Positions 35,175-45,464 of a stretch of 64,000 nucleotides of DNA are shown piece by piece (the stretch's first letter is position 1; every line of letters begins with the position of its first letter). Source of the stretch: Stenotrophomonas maltophilia. GTDB taxonomy: Bacteria > Pseudomonadota > Gammaproteobacteria > Xanthomonadales > Xanthomonadaceae. Where the stretch lies: the NCBI RefSeq assembly GCF_039555535.1, contig NZ_CP154630.1:1563001-1627000 (forward strand). Reading direction: 5' to 3'. Made by a program: the position numbers and the translations under genes. The notes beneath the pieces are model-generated. The model worked only from the letters and a program-made list of their open reading frames with translations. It made no database searches and was not told the DNA's origin.

Positions 35175-36002
35175 TCAGAACTTTGCGTCGAACTCGGCAG
35201 CGTAACCGGTGTTGACCAGCACCTTCTGCAACGACTCTGCCACCTTCAGGTTGCCGGCCACGATCTGGTGCGTCTCCGGGCCGCGGTTGTCCATGCGGCC
35301 CAGGGTGGCGCCCTTGAAGTCGCAGACCTTGCCGCCCGCTTCGCGGACCAGCAGCAGGCCGGCGGCGATGTCCCACGCCTTCACGCCGGCTTCGAAGTAG
35401 GCATCGGCACGGCCGCAGGCCACGTAGGCCAGGTCCAGCGCGGCCGAACCAGTGCGGCGGATGTCCTCGCCGTGCACCAGCAGGGCGTCGACCGCCTTCA
35501 GCTGGGCACTGGCGCGGCTGCGCTCGCGCGGGGCGAAGCCGGTGTGAATCATGGTGCCTTCCAGATCCTTGCGGTCGGCCACGCGGATGCGGCGGTCGTT
35601 CAGCACGGCACCGGCGCCGCGGCTGGCGGTGAACAGTTCATTGCGCAGCGGATCGAAGATGACCGCATCGGTCGGCTCGCCATTCTCGACCAGGGCGATC
35701 GACACGCAGTAGTGCGGCACGCCGCGCAGGTAGTTGCTGGTGCCATCCAGCGGGTCGATGACCCACATCTGGCGGCGCTCGCCCTGCACGCCACCTTCTT
35801 CACCGAAGATGCCGTAGTCCGGGTAGGCGCGCTTGAGTTCCTTGACGATGACCTTTTCCGCGTCCGCATCCACTTCGCTGGCATAGTCCATCCGGCCCTT
35901 CTGCACCACGTTCAGTGCCTCGAGCTTGTTGATGTTGCGCAACAGGACGTTGCCGGCGAGGCGGGCGGCCTTGACCATGACGGTGACGGCGGGTTTCTGC
36001 AT
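35175..36002 (-). CDS. suhB: Inositol monophosphatase family protein SuhB
   Basis: 275 residues. Metal-binding motifs of the IMPase family: [21 protein letters not shown] and [17 protein letters not shown]. Besides phosphatase activity, SuhB is part of the Nus antitermination complex on rRNA operons in E. coli. The start at 36002 ([20 protein letters not shown]) fits the family N-terminus. It is divergent from trmJ, a neighbourhood seen in other gamma-proteobacteria. Confidence 0.95.
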   Translation of the reverse strand: MQKPAVTVMVKAARLAGNVLLRNINKLEALNVVQKGRMDYASEVDADAEKVIVKELKRAYPDYGIFGEEGGVQGERRQMWVIDPLDGTSNYLRGVPHYCVSIALVENGEPTDAVIFDPLRNELFTASRGAGAVLNDRRIRVADRKDLEGTMIHTGFAPRERSRASAQLKAVDALLVHGEDIRRTGSAALDLAYVACGRADAYFEAGVKAWDIAAGLLLVREAGGKVCDFKGATLGRMDNRGPETHQIVAGNLKVAESLQKVLVNTGYAAEFDAKF

Positions 36003-36122
36003 GGCGTGGGCTCCCGGAAAGGCAGAAGAGATGGACTGGCGGGGGAAAAGAGCGGGTCCGGCGCAGTGGCCGGCCGCACAGTTTACCATTGGTCATCGTC
36101 CAGCTCGACCTTTTCCCTGTTC

Positions 36123-36893
36123 ATGTCCCAGTTTCCTGCCGCAACCCGCCTCCGATTCGTCCTGGTCGGTACCCAGCACCCCGGCAACATGGGGGCTGCC
36201 GCCCGCGCCCTGAAGACCATGGGCCTGGCCCGCCTGGTGCTGGTCGCCCCCGAAAAGCCGCTCGACGAAGAGGCCTTCCGCCGCTCGGCCGGTGCCGAAG
36301 ACGTGCTGGGGGACGCCCCGGTGGTGGCTACCCTGGCCGAGGCCGTGGCTGACTGTCGCCTGGTACTGGGCTGCACGGCCCGTGCCCGCCGCGTCCAGCT
36401 GGAGGAGTACCTGCCGGCCGATGCTGCCGCCCGTGCGGTGGCCAAGGCGGGCGAAGGTGCCGAGGTGGCACTGGTGTTCGGCCGCGAGCGCACCGGCCTG
36501 ACCAACGAGGAGCTGCAGCTCTGCCACGCCGCAGTGCACATCCCGTCAGACCCGGAGTTCAGTTCGCTCAACCTGGCCGCCGCCGTGCAGGTGCTGGCCT
36601 ATGAAACGCGCATGCAACTGCTTGGGGCGCAGCCGGTTGCAGAAACCGAACCCGGCTTCCGCGAACAGGCGGCCAGCCACGAGCAGATGGAGAGCTTCTT
36701 CGCCCAGCTGGGTGACACGCTGGACGAGATCGATTTCCACAAGGGCCGCGCCCCCGAGTCGGCGATGCGCAAGCTGCGCCGCCTGTTCCTGCGCAGCGAG
36801 CCCACCGAACAGGAAGTGCGCCTGCTGCGCGGCATCCTCGCCGACACCCAGCGCATGGCGCGACTGGCGCAGGCAGGCGGCAAGGACAGCTGA
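36123..36893 (+). CDS. trmJ: tRNA (cytidine/uridine-2'-O-)-methyltransferase TrmJ
   Basis: 256 residues, SPOUT methyltransferase: N-terminal FVLVGTQHPGNMGAAARALK, the knot region ALVFGRERTGLTNEELQLC and IPSDPEFSSLNLAAAVQVLA, and a C-terminal helical extension (FFAQLGDTLDEIDFHKGRAP). It methylates ribose 32 of several tRNAs with S-adenosylmethionine. Confidence 0.95.
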   Translation: MSQFPAATRLRFVLVGTQHPGNMGAAARALKTMGLARLVLVAPEKPLDEEAFRRSAGAEDVLGDAPVVATLAEAVADCRLVLGCTARARRVQLEEYLPADAAARAVAKAGEGAEVALVFGRERTGLTNEELQLCHAAVHIPSDPEFSSLNLAAAVQVLAYETRMQLLGAQPVAETEPGFREQAASHEQMESFFAQLGDTLDEIDFHKGRAPESAMRKLRRLFLRSEPTEQEVRLLRGILADTQRMARLAQAGGKDS

Positions 36894-36939
36894 CGACGTT
36901 CTCATTTTTTCGGGTAGTCTGTCTGGATACCCAGGGGGG

Positions 36940-37872
36940 ATGAAGCCTGTGTCGGGTCTGCGAAAGGCAATGCAGGGGGGACTGCTGAGCCTGGCCATGG
37001 TCCTGCTGGCCGGGACGGTGCGTGCAGCACCGGACCCGGTGCTGGTGCTGGGCCGGATCAGCGATGACCCCAAGGCCCACTACGAGCAGCTGCAACCCCT
37101 GCTGGACTACGTTGTGGCTCGCATGCATGACGTCGGCATCCAGGAGGGGCGGATACTGATGGCCCGCGACCCGCAGCAGATGGCCAGCTATCTGCGGCGG
37201 GGACGGGTCGACTGGGTCACGGAAACCTCCGGTACGGCAGTGGCGTTGGGCCAGCGCAGCGGCGCTCGCCCCCTGCTGCTGACCGAGCGCAACGGTGTGC
37301 GGGAGTACCAGACGGTGTTCTTCGTGCGCAGCGACAGTCCCATCCAGCGGGTGCAGGATCTGCGCGGCCATCGTCTGGCCCTGCAGAACACGGCCTCCAC
37401 CAGCGCCTATCTGGTGCCGGTGATGACCCTGCTGAACCATGGCCTGTCGCCACAGATCCTGGCCGGGGTGTGGGACGTGCCAGGGCGTGACAGCGTGGGG
37501 TATGTGTTCGCGCGCAGCGAGTTGAACATCGCGACGTACGTGCACAAGGGGATGGCGGATGTGGGGGCGGTGAGCAGCGTGGACTGGAATGACGAGCGGC
37601 GGGTGCCGGCTGCATTCCGGCGCGATTTCCGCGAACTGCTGCGCACCGAACCCTACCCGCGTGCGGTGGAGATGGTCCGCGCCGACCTCGATGCCCGGGT
37701 GCGCGATCGCCTGCAGGACGTCCTGCTGCAGGCAGCCAGCGACCCGCAGGCACAGGGCGCGTTGCATCGGTTTTTTGGCACTTCCGGGTTCCACCGTGTC
37801 GATGCGCATGCGCAGCAGCGGTTGGATGAATTGAAACAAGGATTGACGCGCGTGCGGATGGAAGTGGAATGA
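36940..37872 (+). CDS. PhnD/phosphate-type periplasmic binding protein
   Basis: 310 residues. Signal peptide (cleaving near GTVRAAP), then a class-II periplasmic binding fold with VLGRISDDPKAHYEQLQPLL, GRVDWVTETSGTAVAL, DLRGHRLALQNTASTSAYLV and GMADVGAVSSVDW, typical of the PhnD/phosphonate group. No ABC permease or ATPase is near. The gene overlaps the GGDEF-EAL gene by 4 nt, so it is probably the ligand-sensing partner of that protein rather than a transporter component (inference). Confidence 0.85.
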   Translation: MKPVSGLRKAMQGGLLSLAMVLLAGTVRAAPDPVLVLGRISDDPKAHYEQLQPLLDYVVARMHDVGIQEGRILMARDPQQMASYLRRGRVDWVTETSGTAVALGQRSGARPLLLTERNGVREYQTVFFVRSDSPIQRVQDLRGHRLALQNTASTSAYLVPVMTLLNHGLSPQILAGVWDVPGRDSVGYVFARSELNIATYVHKGMADVGAVSSVDWNDERRVPAAFRRDFRELLRTEPYPRAVEMVRADLDARVRDRLQDVLLQAASDPQAQGALHRFFGTSGFHRVDAHAQQRLDELKQGLTRVRMEVE

Positions 37873-39995
37873 AGTGGCTCGGCTCGGGGATGCAGGCCCG
37901 GTTCCTGCTGGCGATGGGCGGAGCGATGGTCGTGGTGGTCGCGATCCTGGCGGTGCTGCTGGGGCGCCAGACGGCGATGCAGAGCGAGGTGCGCACCCTC
38001 AGCGGTGGCGTCATCCATGAATTGTTCGATCGCAGCGTGCGCAGCCGCGGCGAGGCGATGGCGCGCGAGTTGTCCGATGCGCTGGCCAACCCACTGTACT
38101 ACCGCGACCTGGACCAGGTTGGCGTACTCGTGCGCAGCACCGCGCGACAGCCGGTGGTGCGTTATGTACTGGTGTTCGACGAGCGTGGCCGGCTGGTGCA
38201 CGACGGATCGGTCGAGGTCTCGGGATTCGGCCAGCCGATGGCCGATCCCCTGGCGCCCAAGGCGGCGGCGGCGCAGGCATTGCTGGTGCAGGAATCGCCG
38301 AAGGTGCTGGACAACACGATGCCGATCATGGTCGGCAACCAGCGCATCGGCGGCGTCCGCGTCGGCATGGCGCTGGACGAGGTACAGCAACGCGAACAGG
38401 CGGCCAATGCCACCCTTGGCGAACGCCTGCAGCTGGTCGGCAGCCGCCACCTCGGATGGTTGCTGCTGATGCTGGGGTTGCTGGTGGTGATTGGCGTGGT
38501 GGTGATCATGTACGTGCAGCGCACGCTGGTCGCGCCGATCCGCGATCTGGCCGCAGCCGCGCGCCGCATCGAGGCGGGGGACTATCAGACACCGCTGGCC
38601 GAGAACACCCGTGACGACGAAGTGGGTGAGCTGGTGCGCGGCTTCGCCCGCATGCGCGATGCGATCGCCCGCCATGACCGTGAAGTGCGGCACATGGCCT
38701 ACACCGATGCCTTGACCGGGCTGACCAACCGGCTGGCGTTCCGCGAAGCGCTGGACCATCGGCTGATGGCAGCGCGTGCCGCCAATCACCGGTTGGGACT
38801 GTTGTTCGCCGACATCGACGATTTCAAGCGGGTCAACGACACGCTTGGCCATGAGGCCGGTGACGAGGCGTTGCTGCAGTTCGCACAGCGCATCGGTCGC
38901 GCGGTCGCGGAAGCGGGCGGTGACGAGGCCCTGCTGGCCCGCTTCGGTGGCGATGAATTCGTGATTCTGGTCGGCGACGGTGACGTGGCCGCCAACGCGC
39001 GGCTGCTGGCCGAGGTGCTGGTGCGTGAGCTGGGCAGGCCACTGGTGGTGCAGGGCCGGGAGCTGTTCCTCGGTACCTCGATCGGCGTGACCCTGTTCCC
39101 CGATGATGCGGCCGACGCGACGACGCTGCTGAAGAACGGCGACATCGCGATGTACCAGGCGAAGATGGCGGGCAAGAACTGCTACCGCTACTACAGCCGG
39201 GCGATGGACCATGCGGTCGAGCGTCGCGTGCACATGGAGCAGGAGCTGCGCGGGGCCTGGGAGCGCGGCGAACTGCGCCTGGCCTACCAGCCGATCTTCC
39301 GCATGCGCGACCGTCGCATGGTCGGCGTCGAAGTGCTGCTGCGCTGGCAGCATCCGACGCTGGGCACGATTCCGCCGTCGGTGTTCATCGAAGTGGCCGA
39401 GCAGAGCGGGCTGATCGAGATCATCGGCCCGAAGGTGCTGCGTGCGGCCTGCATGGAGGCCTCGCAATGGCCACGTGGCGTGGCGGGCGACGACCTGTTC
39501 GTATCGGTCAACGTGTCACCGCGGCAGCTGCGCGGCGGCGAACTGCCGGCGCTGGTCGCGCAATGCCTGCATGAATCCGGGCTGCCAGCGTCGCGCCTGC
39601 ATCTGGAGCTGACCGAAACCGCCGTGATCGGCGACGAGATGGTTGCCGCGCAGCTGCTGGACAAGCTGCACCGCACCGGCGTGAAGGTCTGGCTGGATGA
39701 TTTCGGGACCGGCTTCTCCGGGCTCAGTCATCTGCGCCAGGTACCCGTGGACGGCGTGAAGATCGACAAGAGTTTCGTGGCCGACATGCAGCGTGATCCC
39801 GACGACCTCGCATTGACCACGGCGATCATCGCCATGGCCCACGCGCTGGGCATCACCGTGGTGGCAGAGGGCATCGAGCAGCAGGCGCAGTTCGAGCTGC
39901 TGGCGCAGCGCGGCTGCGATCTGGGACAGGGTTACTGGCTGAGCCACCCGGTCACCGCCACCGAAGTGGTACGGATGATCGAGTCGGGCCTCTGA
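37869..39995 (+). CDS. Membrane sensor with HAMP, GGDEF and EAL domains
   Basis: 708 residues: TM1 (about 15-35), periplasmic domain (to about 195), TM2 (about 196-218), HAMP, GGDEF (intact RFGGDEF, with YTDALTGLTNRLAF before it) and EAL (EVLLR in place of EALLR; LELTETAVIGD, WLDDFGTGFSGLSHL and EGIEQQAQ retained). Both c-di-GMP synthesis and hydrolysis look catalytically possible; the net direction cannot be read from sequence. Its ATG overlaps the stop of the binding-protein gene, suggesting an NspS/MbaA-like sensory pair. Confidence 0.92.
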   Translation: MKWLGSGMQARFLLAMGGAMVVVVAILAVLLGRQTAMQSEVRTLSGGVIHELFDRSVRSRGEAMARELSDALANPLYYRDLDQVGVLVRSTARQPVVRYVLVFDERGRLVHDGSVEVSGFGQPMADPLAPKAAAAQALLVQESPKVLDNTMPIMVGNQRIGGVRVGMALDEVQQREQAANATLGERLQLVGSRHLGWLLLMLGLLVVIGVVVIMYVQRTLVAPIRDLAAAARRIEAGDYQTPLAENTRDDEVGELVRGFARMRDAIARHDREVRHMAYTDALTGLTNRLAFREALDHRLMAARAANHRLGLLFADIDDFKRVNDTLGHEAGDEALLQFAQRIGRAVAEAGGDEALLARFGGDEFVILVGDGDVAANARLLAEVLVRELGRPLVVQGRELFLGTSIGVTLFPDDAADATTLLKNGDIAMYQAKMAGKNCYRYYSRAMDHAVERRVHMEQELRGAWERGELRLAYQPIFRMRDRRMVGVEVLLRWQHPTLGTIPPSVFIEVAEQSGLIEIIGPKVLRAACMEASQWPRGVAGDDLFVSVNVSPRQLRGGELPALVAQCLHESGLPASRLHLELTETAVIGDEMVAAQLLDKLHRTGVKVWLDDFGTGFSGLSHLRQVPVDGVKIDKSFVADMQRDPDDLALTTAIIAMAHALGITVVAEGIEQQAQFELLAQRGCDLGQGYWLSHPVTATEVVRMIESGL

Positions 39996-40012
39996 CCTGC
40001 TGCCGTTGTCCT

Positions 40013-40053
40013 GGGGTCAGATCCCTTTTCCGCAGGAAAAGGGATCTGATCCC
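40013..40053. repeat. Palindromic GGGGTCAGATCC repeat, copy 4
   Basis: 19-nt arms (GGGGTCAGATCCCTTTTCC) around GCA with one G-U-type mismatch. It lies between the convergent GGDEF-EAL gene and epmB. Confidence 0.85.
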
Positions 40054-40063
40054 GCCCCCGGAT

Positions 40064-41080
40064 TTACAGCGGGCGCTTGCTCGGGTCGCCCGGCAGCTCG
40101 CGCACCAGTTTCGGAATCAGGTAACCGGACAGGCGCGTGGTCAACCCGGCAATCAGTGCCTTGGCCTGGGTGTCATCCACTTCAAAGTGGGCCACGCCTT
40201 CGACCCGGTCCAGCTGGTGCAGGTAGTAGGGCAGCACGCCGGCAGCGAAGCTGCGCTCGCTCAGGTCCTGCAGCGCCTGCACGCTGTCGTTGACTCCGCG
40301 CAGCAGCACCGCCTGGTTCAGCAGTTGGGCGCCGGTGCCGCGCAGGCGCGCCATCGCGGCGTCCACGCTGGCGTCGAATTCGTTGGCGTGGTTGGCGTGG
40401 ACCACGATGGCCAGCGGCCACGGCAGGCCGCCCAGCCAGGCCAGCAGCTCCTCGTCCACGCGTTCGGGCAGCACGATCGGCAGGCGGCTGTGGATGCGCA
40501 GGCGGCGGATGTGCGGGATCGCGCGCAGTGCGTCGGTCAGCTCGACCAGCTTGTGCGTGGCCAGAGACAGTGGATCGCCGCCGGACAGGATCACCTCGTC
40601 GACGTCCGGGTCGGCGGCGATGGCGGCTACGGCCTCCTGCCAGCCACCCCTGGCGGCGTTCTCCGCGCCATAGTCGAAGTGGCGGCGGAAGCAGTAGCGG
40701 CAGTTGATCGCGCAGCTGCCGGTGGCGACAAGCAGGGCGCGGCCACGGTACTTCTGGATGACGCCGGTGGCCTTCTTGGCCGCGCCATCGCCCACCGCAT
40801 CGAAGCTGAACCCGGGCGCGGGACGCATTTCCTCGTCGATCGGCAGCACCTGCCGCAGCAGCGGATCGGCCGGATCACCCTTGCGCATGCGGGCCACGAA
40901 CCCCTCCGGCACGCGCAGCGCGAACTGGGCCATGGCCGCGTCCGAGACGCCCAGCGCGGCCGGGTCCAGCTGCAGCCGGGCCAGCAGGGCCTGTGGGTCG
41001 CGCAGTGCCTGGCGCCAGAGCTGCTGCCAGCGCGCGGGCGCGCCTGGCGACTGGGGCCGGGGGAAGGCGGAAAGCTGCAT
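40064..41080 (-). CDS. epmB: EF-P beta-lysylation radical SAM aminomutase EpmB
   Basis: 338 residues of the lysine 2,3-aminomutase family: radical-SAM motif GSCAINCRYCFRRHFDYG, EVILSGGDPLS, and a late ELPGDPSKRPL. It converts alpha- to beta-lysine for EF-P modification. It is divergent from efp with 120 bp between the starts, so enzyme and target sit side by side. The other partner, epmA, is not in the window. Confidence 0.95.
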   Translation of the reverse strand: MQLSAFPRPQSPGAPARWQQLWRQALRDPQALLARLQLDPAALGVSDAAMAQFALRVPEGFVARMRKGDPADPLLRQVLPIDEEMRPAPGFSFDAVGDGAAKKATGVIQKYRGRALLVATGSCAINCRYCFRRHFDYGAENAARGGWQEAVAAIAADPDVDEVILSGGDPLSLATHKLVELTDALRAIPHIRRLRIHSRLPIVLPERVDEELLAWLGGLPWPLAIVVHANHANEFDASVDAAMARLRGTGAQLLNQAVLLRGVNDSVQALQDLSERSFAAGVLPYYLHQLDRVEGVAHFEVDDTQAKALIAGLTTRLSGYLIPKLVRELPGDPSKRPL

Positions 41081-41200
41081 GGAGAGGGGGCCTGCGGTTA
41101 TCATGGGGGCAGAAAAACAGTCGCCCACCGGCATCCGGTGGGCTTTCCATTCTAACGGCTCGCCGCACCCGCGGTGTTTCTGCCACTCAGGAGTTTACGC

Positions 41201-41767
41201 ATGGCCAGCTACGGCATGAACGACGTCAAGAACGGGATGAAGATCCTGGTCAACAACCAACCGGCCGTCATCATCGACACCGAATACGTCAAGCCGGGCA
41301 AGGGCCAGGCCTTCACCCGCGTGAAGTACCGCCTGATCAAGGACGGCCGTACCCAGGAAGTGACCATGAAGTCGACCGACTCGCTGGATGCAGCCGACGT
41401 CGTCGACACCGACATGAACTTCATGTACAGCGATGGCGAGTACTGGCACTTCATGGATCCGGAATCCTTCGAGCAGGTCCAGGCCACCAAGGCCGGCATG
41501 GGCGGCGCCGAGAAGTGGCTGAAGGGCGAAGAGTCCTGCGTGGTCACCCTGTGGAACGGTGAGCCGATCTTCGTGCAGCCGCCGAACTTCGTCGAACTGA
41601 AGATCACCGAGACCGATCCGGGCGTCCGTGGCGACACCTCGGGCGGCGGCGGCAAGCCGGCCACCCTGGAAACCGGCGCCGTGGTCCGCGTGCCGCTGTT
41701 CGTCAACCAGGACGAAGTGATCCGCGTCGACACCCGTTCGGGCGAGTACTCCGCACGCGTCAAGTAA
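41201..41767 (+). CDS. efp: Elongation factor P
   Basis: 188 residues: KOW-like N-terminal domain with the modification loop [10 protein letters not shown] (Lys34, the site beta-lysylated in E. coli), and two OB domains ([31 protein letters not shown]). It rescues ribosomes stalled at polyproline. CAGGAG ribosome site at about 9 nt. Confidence 0.98.
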   Translation: MASYGMNDVKNGMKILVNNQPAVIIDTEYVKPGKGQAFTRVKYRLIKDGRTQEVTMKSTDSLDAADVVDTDMNFMYSDGEYWHFMDPESFEQVQATKAGMGGAEKWLKGEESCVVTLWNGEPIFVQPPNFVELKITETDPGVRGDTSGGGGKPATLETGAVVRVPLFVNQDEVIRVDTRSGEYSARVK

Positions 41768-41788
41768 TCCGGCGCAGTCGGATTACCT

Positions 41789-41889
41789 GTAGAGCCGAGC
41801 CATGCTCGGCTTTCCGGGCACAACCCGGAACCTGTTGCTGGCGCCCATGGCGCCGCAGCGGACAGCCGCCGGGCATGGCCCGGCGCTAC
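41789..41889. repeat. Two REP palindromes after efp
   Basis: A GTAGAGCCGAGCCATGCTCGGC unit at 41789 and a GCCGGGCATGGCCCGGC unit at about 41867-41889, both GTAG-type REPs of different sequence subfamilies. Confidence 0.75.
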
Positions 41890-41930
41890 CGCCTCCCGCC
41901 AGGCCCTTCTCCAATAGCCAGTGAGCCCGC

Positions 41931-43274
41931 ATGAGCGATAGCCCGCACCTCCCCGAAGCCTGCGACCTGCTCATCGAAGCCGGTTATGTCGTTCCGATCG
42001 AGCCGCATGCGGTGGTGCTGGAAGACCATGCCGTGGCCGTGCGTGGCAGCGAGATCGTCGCCATCCTGCCGCGTGCCGAGGCGCGTGCGCGCTTCCGTGC
42101 CGCGCAGGTGGTCAGCCGCCCCGAGGCGGCGCTGATGCCGGGCCTGGTCAACGCGCACACGCACAATCCGATGACCCTGCTGCGCGGCGTCGCCGACGAC
42201 CTGCCACTGATGACCTGGCTGCAGCAGCACATCTGGCCGGTGGAAGCGGCGGTGATCGGCCCCGAATTCGTCGCCGACGGCACCACCCTGGCCATCGCCG
42301 AGATGCTGCGCGGCGGCACCACCTGCGCCAACGAGAACTACTTCTTCGGCGACGTGCAGGCCGCGGTCTACAAGAAGCATGGTTTCCGCGCGCTGGTCGG
42401 CGCGGTCATCATCGATTTCCCCACCGCCTGGGCCAAGACCGACGACGAGTACTTCGCCAAGGCCGGTGAACTGCATGACCAGTGGCGCACCGATCCGCTG
42501 ATCGGCACCGCGTTCGCGCCGCACGCGCCGTACACCGTAAACGACGCCAATTTCGAGCGGGTGCGGATGCTGTCCGACCAGCTCGACATGCAGGTCCACC
42601 TGCACACCCACGAGACCGCGCAGGAAATCACCGATTCGATCAAGCTGCACGGCCAGCGCCCGCTGGCGCGGCTGGATCGGCTCGGGCTGGTCAACGACCG
42701 CCTGATCGCGGTGCACATGACCCAGCTGACCGACGCGGAAATCCACCTGTGCGCCGAACGCGGCGTCAGCGTGGTGCACTGCCCGGAATCGAACCTGAAG
42801 CTGGCCTCCGGTTTCTGCCCGGCCTGCGCCCTGCAGCGCGCCGGCGTGAACCTGGCCATCGGCACCGACGGCTGCGCCAGCAACAACGACCTGGACATGT
42901 TCAGCGAGAACCGCACTGCGGCGATCCTGGCCAAGGCCGTGGCCGACGACGCCACCGCGCTGGATGCAGCCACCACGCTGCGTGCCTCCACGCTGGGTGG
43001 CGCCCGCGCGCTGGGCTTCGGCGACCGCATCGGTTCGATCGAGGTCGGCAAGCAGGCCGACCTGGTCTGCGTCGACCTGTCCGCGCTGGAAACCCAGCCG
43101 CTGCACAACGTGCTGTCGCAGCTGGTGTACGCCACCGGCCGCCAGCAGGTCAGCGATGTCTGGATTGCCGGCAAGCCGAAGCTGGTGCAGCGCGAGCTGG
43201 TCGGCATGGACCTGCCGGGCATCATCGCCAACGCGCGCCAGTGGCGCGAGCGTATCCGTCATATCCGCGCCTGA
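41931..43274 (+). CDS. mtaD: Amidohydrolase of the MTA/SAH deaminase (TRZ/ATZ) family
   Basis: 447 residues. Metal motif [39 protein letters not shown] and [14 protein letters not shown] are diagnostic of 5'-methylthioadenosine/S-adenosylhomocysteine (or 5'-deoxyadenosine) deaminases. It removes by-products of SAM chemistry. It sits 25 bp upstream of ubiG, a SAM-dependent methyltransferase, which makes the pairing sensible. Confidence 0.88.
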   Translation: MSDSPHLPEACDLLIEAGYVVPIEPHAVVLEDHAVAVRGSEIVAILPRAEARARFRAAQVVSRPEAALMPGLVNAHTHNPMTLLRGVADDLPLMTWLQQHIWPVEAAVIGPEFVADGTTLAIAEMLRGGTTCANENYFFGDVQAAVYKKHGFRALVGAVIIDFPTAWAKTDDEYFAKAGELHDQWRTDPLIGTAFAPHAPYTVNDANFERVRMLSDQLDMQVHLHTHETAQEITDSIKLHGQRPLARLDRLGLVNDRLIAVHMTQLTDAEIHLCAERGVSVVHCPESNLKLASGFCPACALQRAGVNLAIGTDGCASNNDLDMFSENRTAAILAKAVADDATALDAATTLRASTLGGARALGFGDRIGSIEVGKQADLVCVDLSALETQPLHNVLSQLVYATGRQQVSDVWIAGKPKLVQRELVGMDLPGIIANARQWRERIRHIRA

Positions 43275-43299
43275 ACCCTGGCGCTGCAAGGACTTCCCC

Positions 43300-44016
43300 A
43301 TGACTGCCCCCCACGCTTCCTCCAATTTCGATCAGGCCGAGCTGGACAAGTTCGCCGCGCTGGCCAACCGCTGGTGGGACGCTGACGGCCCGCAGAAGCC
43401 GCTGCATGCGCTGAACCCGGTGCGGCTGAAGTACGTGGCCGACCGCGTGCCGCTGCGCGGTGCGCGCGTGCTGGACATCGGCTGCGGTGGCGGCCTGCTG
43501 AGCGAGGCGCTGGCGCAGTCCGGTGCCGACGTCACCGCCATCGACCTGGCCCCGGAACTGGTCAAGGTCGCGCGCCTGCACGCGCTGGAAAGCGGTGCCA
43601 AGGTCGATTATCGCGTCCAGGCCGCCGAGGACCTGGCTGCCGAGCAGCCGGGCAGTTTCGATGTGGTCACCTGCATGGAAATGCTCGAGCACGTGCCGGA
43701 TCCGGGCGCGATCATCGAAGCCTGCAAGCGCCTGCTGAAGCCGGGCGGTCACCTGTTCCTGTCGACCATCAACCGCACCGCTGCTGCCTTCGCGGTGGCG
43801 ATTGTCGGCGCCGAGTACGTGGCGCGGCTGCTGCCCAAGGGCACACATCACTACCAGGAATTCATCAAGCCGGCCGAGCTGGCGCGCTGGCTGCGCGAGG
43901 CCGACATGCAGCTGGTGGATGTCAGCGGCATGGCCTACGAGCCGTGGCGCAACCACGCCCGCCTGAGCAGCCGCACCGACATCAACTACCTGGCCTACGC
44001 GGTCAAGCCGGCATGA
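43300..44016 (+). CDS. ubiG: Ubiquinone biosynthesis O-methyltransferase UbiG
   Basis: 238 residues, class I methyltransferase: N-terminal [23 protein letters not shown] loop [27 protein letters not shown], and [20 protein letters not shown] with [12 protein letters not shown]. It methylates two hydroxyls in ubiquinone synthesis. AAGGAC ribosome site. The stop overlaps the next start as ATGA. Confidence 0.96.
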   Translation: MTAPHASSNFDQAELDKFAALANRWWDADGPQKPLHALNPVRLKYVADRVPLRGARVLDIGCGGGLLSEALAQSGADVTAIDLAPELVKVARLHALESGAKVDYRVQAAEDLAAEQPGSFDVVTCMEMLEHVPDPGAIIEACKRLLKPGGHLFLSTINRTAAAFAVAIVGAEYVARLLPKGTHHYQEFIKPAELARWLREADMQLVDVSGMAYEPWRNHARLSSRTDINYLAYAVKPA

Positions 44017-44708
44017 CCTCCCCCGGTTTCCCGCGTGCGGTGCTGTTCGACCTGGACGGCACGCTGCTGGACAGTGCACCGGACTTCGTTGCCACCTGCG
44101 ATGCGATGCTGGCCGAGCGTGGCCGTGCACCGATCGATCCGGCGTTGTTGCGCCCGGTGGTGTCGAAGGGCTCGCGTGCGATGGTCTCGGCAGCCTTCCC
44201 CGAACTGGACACGGCGGCGCGTGATGCGCTGATTCCGGAGTTTCTGCAGCGCTACGAGCGGTTGATCGGCCAGCACGCGGTATTGTTCGATGGCGTTGCA
44301 GACATGCTTGCTGCACTGGATGCCGCCGGCACAGTGTGGGGCATCGTCACCAACAAGCCGGAGTACCTGGCGCGGCTGATCGTGCCGCAGTACGGCTGGC
44401 AGCAACGCTGTGCGGTGCTGGTGGGCGGCGACAGCCTGGCCGAGCGCAAGCCGCATCCGCTGCCCCTGCTGCACGCCGCGCAGGCGATTGCCGTTGCCGC
44501 CGAAGACTGCGTGTACGTGGGCGACGACGAGCGCGACATCATCGCCGCACGCGCTGCCGCCATGCCGTCGGTGGCGGCGCTGTGGGGCTACCGCCTGCAC
44601 AGCGACGACCCCCTGGCCTGGCAGGCCGACGTGCTGGTCGAGAACGCCGGACTTCTGCAACTGGCCAGCCTCTGGCCGACCCGGCCGGCAACCCCGGCCC
44701 AGCCGTAA
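44013..44708 (+). CDS. mupP: HAD phosphatase, MupP/Gph type
   Basis: 231 residues. HAD motif [16 protein letters not shown], motif II VTNKP, motif [11 protein letters not shown] and motif [10 protein letters not shown]. The family contains phosphoglycolate phosphatase and N-acetylmuramate-6-phosphate phosphatase. Location directly after ubiG, as in Pseudomonas, points to MupP, a step of peptidoglycan recycling toward UDP-MurNAc. That assignment rests on context. Confidence 0.82.
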   Translation: MTSPGFPRAVLFDLDGTLLDSAPDFVATCDAMLAERGRAPIDPALLRPVVSKGSRAMVSAAFPELDTAARDALIPEFLQRYERLIGQHAVLFDGVADMLAALDAAGTVWGIVTNKPEYLARLIVPQYGWQQRCAVLVGGDSLAERKPHPLPLLHAAQAIAVAAEDCVYVGDDERDIIAARAAAMPSVAALWGYRLHSDDPLAWQADVLVENAGLLQLASLWPTRPATPAQP

Positions 44709-44719
44709 GGAATGACGTA

Positions 44720-45424
44720 GTGAGCAGTACCGCGCTGGACAGTTTCCTCGACAAGTGGCGCAGCCGCTGGCCGGAATGGTCGGTGGCCGCCCCGTTCGTG
44801 GCCGAATCGCAACGCGAGCTTGCAGTTGCGTGGTTCGCGCTGCTGCAGGAATTCGACGACATGCTCAACATCAGTGGCGACCCGCTGCCAGCCGATGCCA
44901 AGCTGGCATGGTGGGGCGAGGAGCTGCGCAGCTGGGCTGCGTACCGGTCGCGTCATCCGTTGGGGCGCCTGCTGGAGCCGGTGCGTGCGCCGTGGGCGCA
45001 GCTGGCCGAGGCTCTGCCGGATCTGGTTGAAGCGCGTACCGTCGCGCTGGACGCCGCCAGTGCCGAGCGTGCGCTGGCCAACTACGCTGAAGCCGTGGCT
45101 GCGGTCGAGGCGGCGTTGTTCGCGGACAAGCCGCGCACCGGTGCCGGCCGTGCGGTGCAGCTGCAGACCCTGGCCCAGCGCCTGCAGGATGCCGGCGTGG
45201 CCGGTGTACCGCGCAGCCTGCTGGATGAGGATTCCAGCACCGCTGCGCAGCGCTGGGCGCAGTACCTGCTGAAGGGGTGGGGCAGCCGCGTACCCGGTCC
45301 GCGCCCGCGCCGCGTGTGGTCCAGCCTGGCGCGCGCACGCGTGGCCGCGCAGGCCGCAGGCAAGCCGATCGAAGCCACCCCGGTGCGCACGCTGTTGCGC
45401 GTGTGGTGGGCAGCGCGCGGCTGA
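44720..45424 (+). CDS. Phytoene/squalene synthase-like protein
   Basis: 234 residues from a GTG start (AAGGA 8 nt upstream). Helical, with FALLQEFDDMLNISGDPLPA and AKLAWWGEELRSW in the position of the first Asp-rich region of trans-prenyl synthases. The second conserved Asp motif is not clear and the protein is shorter than true phytoene synthases (about 300). It may be a non-canonical member of the family; function uncertain. It follows mupP by 11 bp. Confidence 0.6.
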   Translation: MSSTALDSFLDKWRSRWPEWSVAAPFVAESQRELAVAWFALLQEFDDMLNISGDPLPADAKLAWWGEELRSWAAYRSRHPLGRLLEPVRAPWAQLAEALPDLVEARTVALDAASAERALANYAEAVAAVEAALFADKPRTGAGRAVQLQTLAQRLQDAGVAGVPRSLLDEDSSTAAQRWAQYLLKGWGSRVPGPRPRRVWSSLARARVAAQAAGKPIEATPVRTLLRVWWAARG

Positions 45425-45464
45425 TTGATTCTGGTGGGTGCGGACCTTGATCCGCATGCTGTCT

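Noticed and set aside
35933..35944. Another TGTTGCGCAACA palindrome
   Set aside because: It lies inside the suhB coding sequence (LLRNI codons) and has no partner, so it was not counted as a PhaR site.
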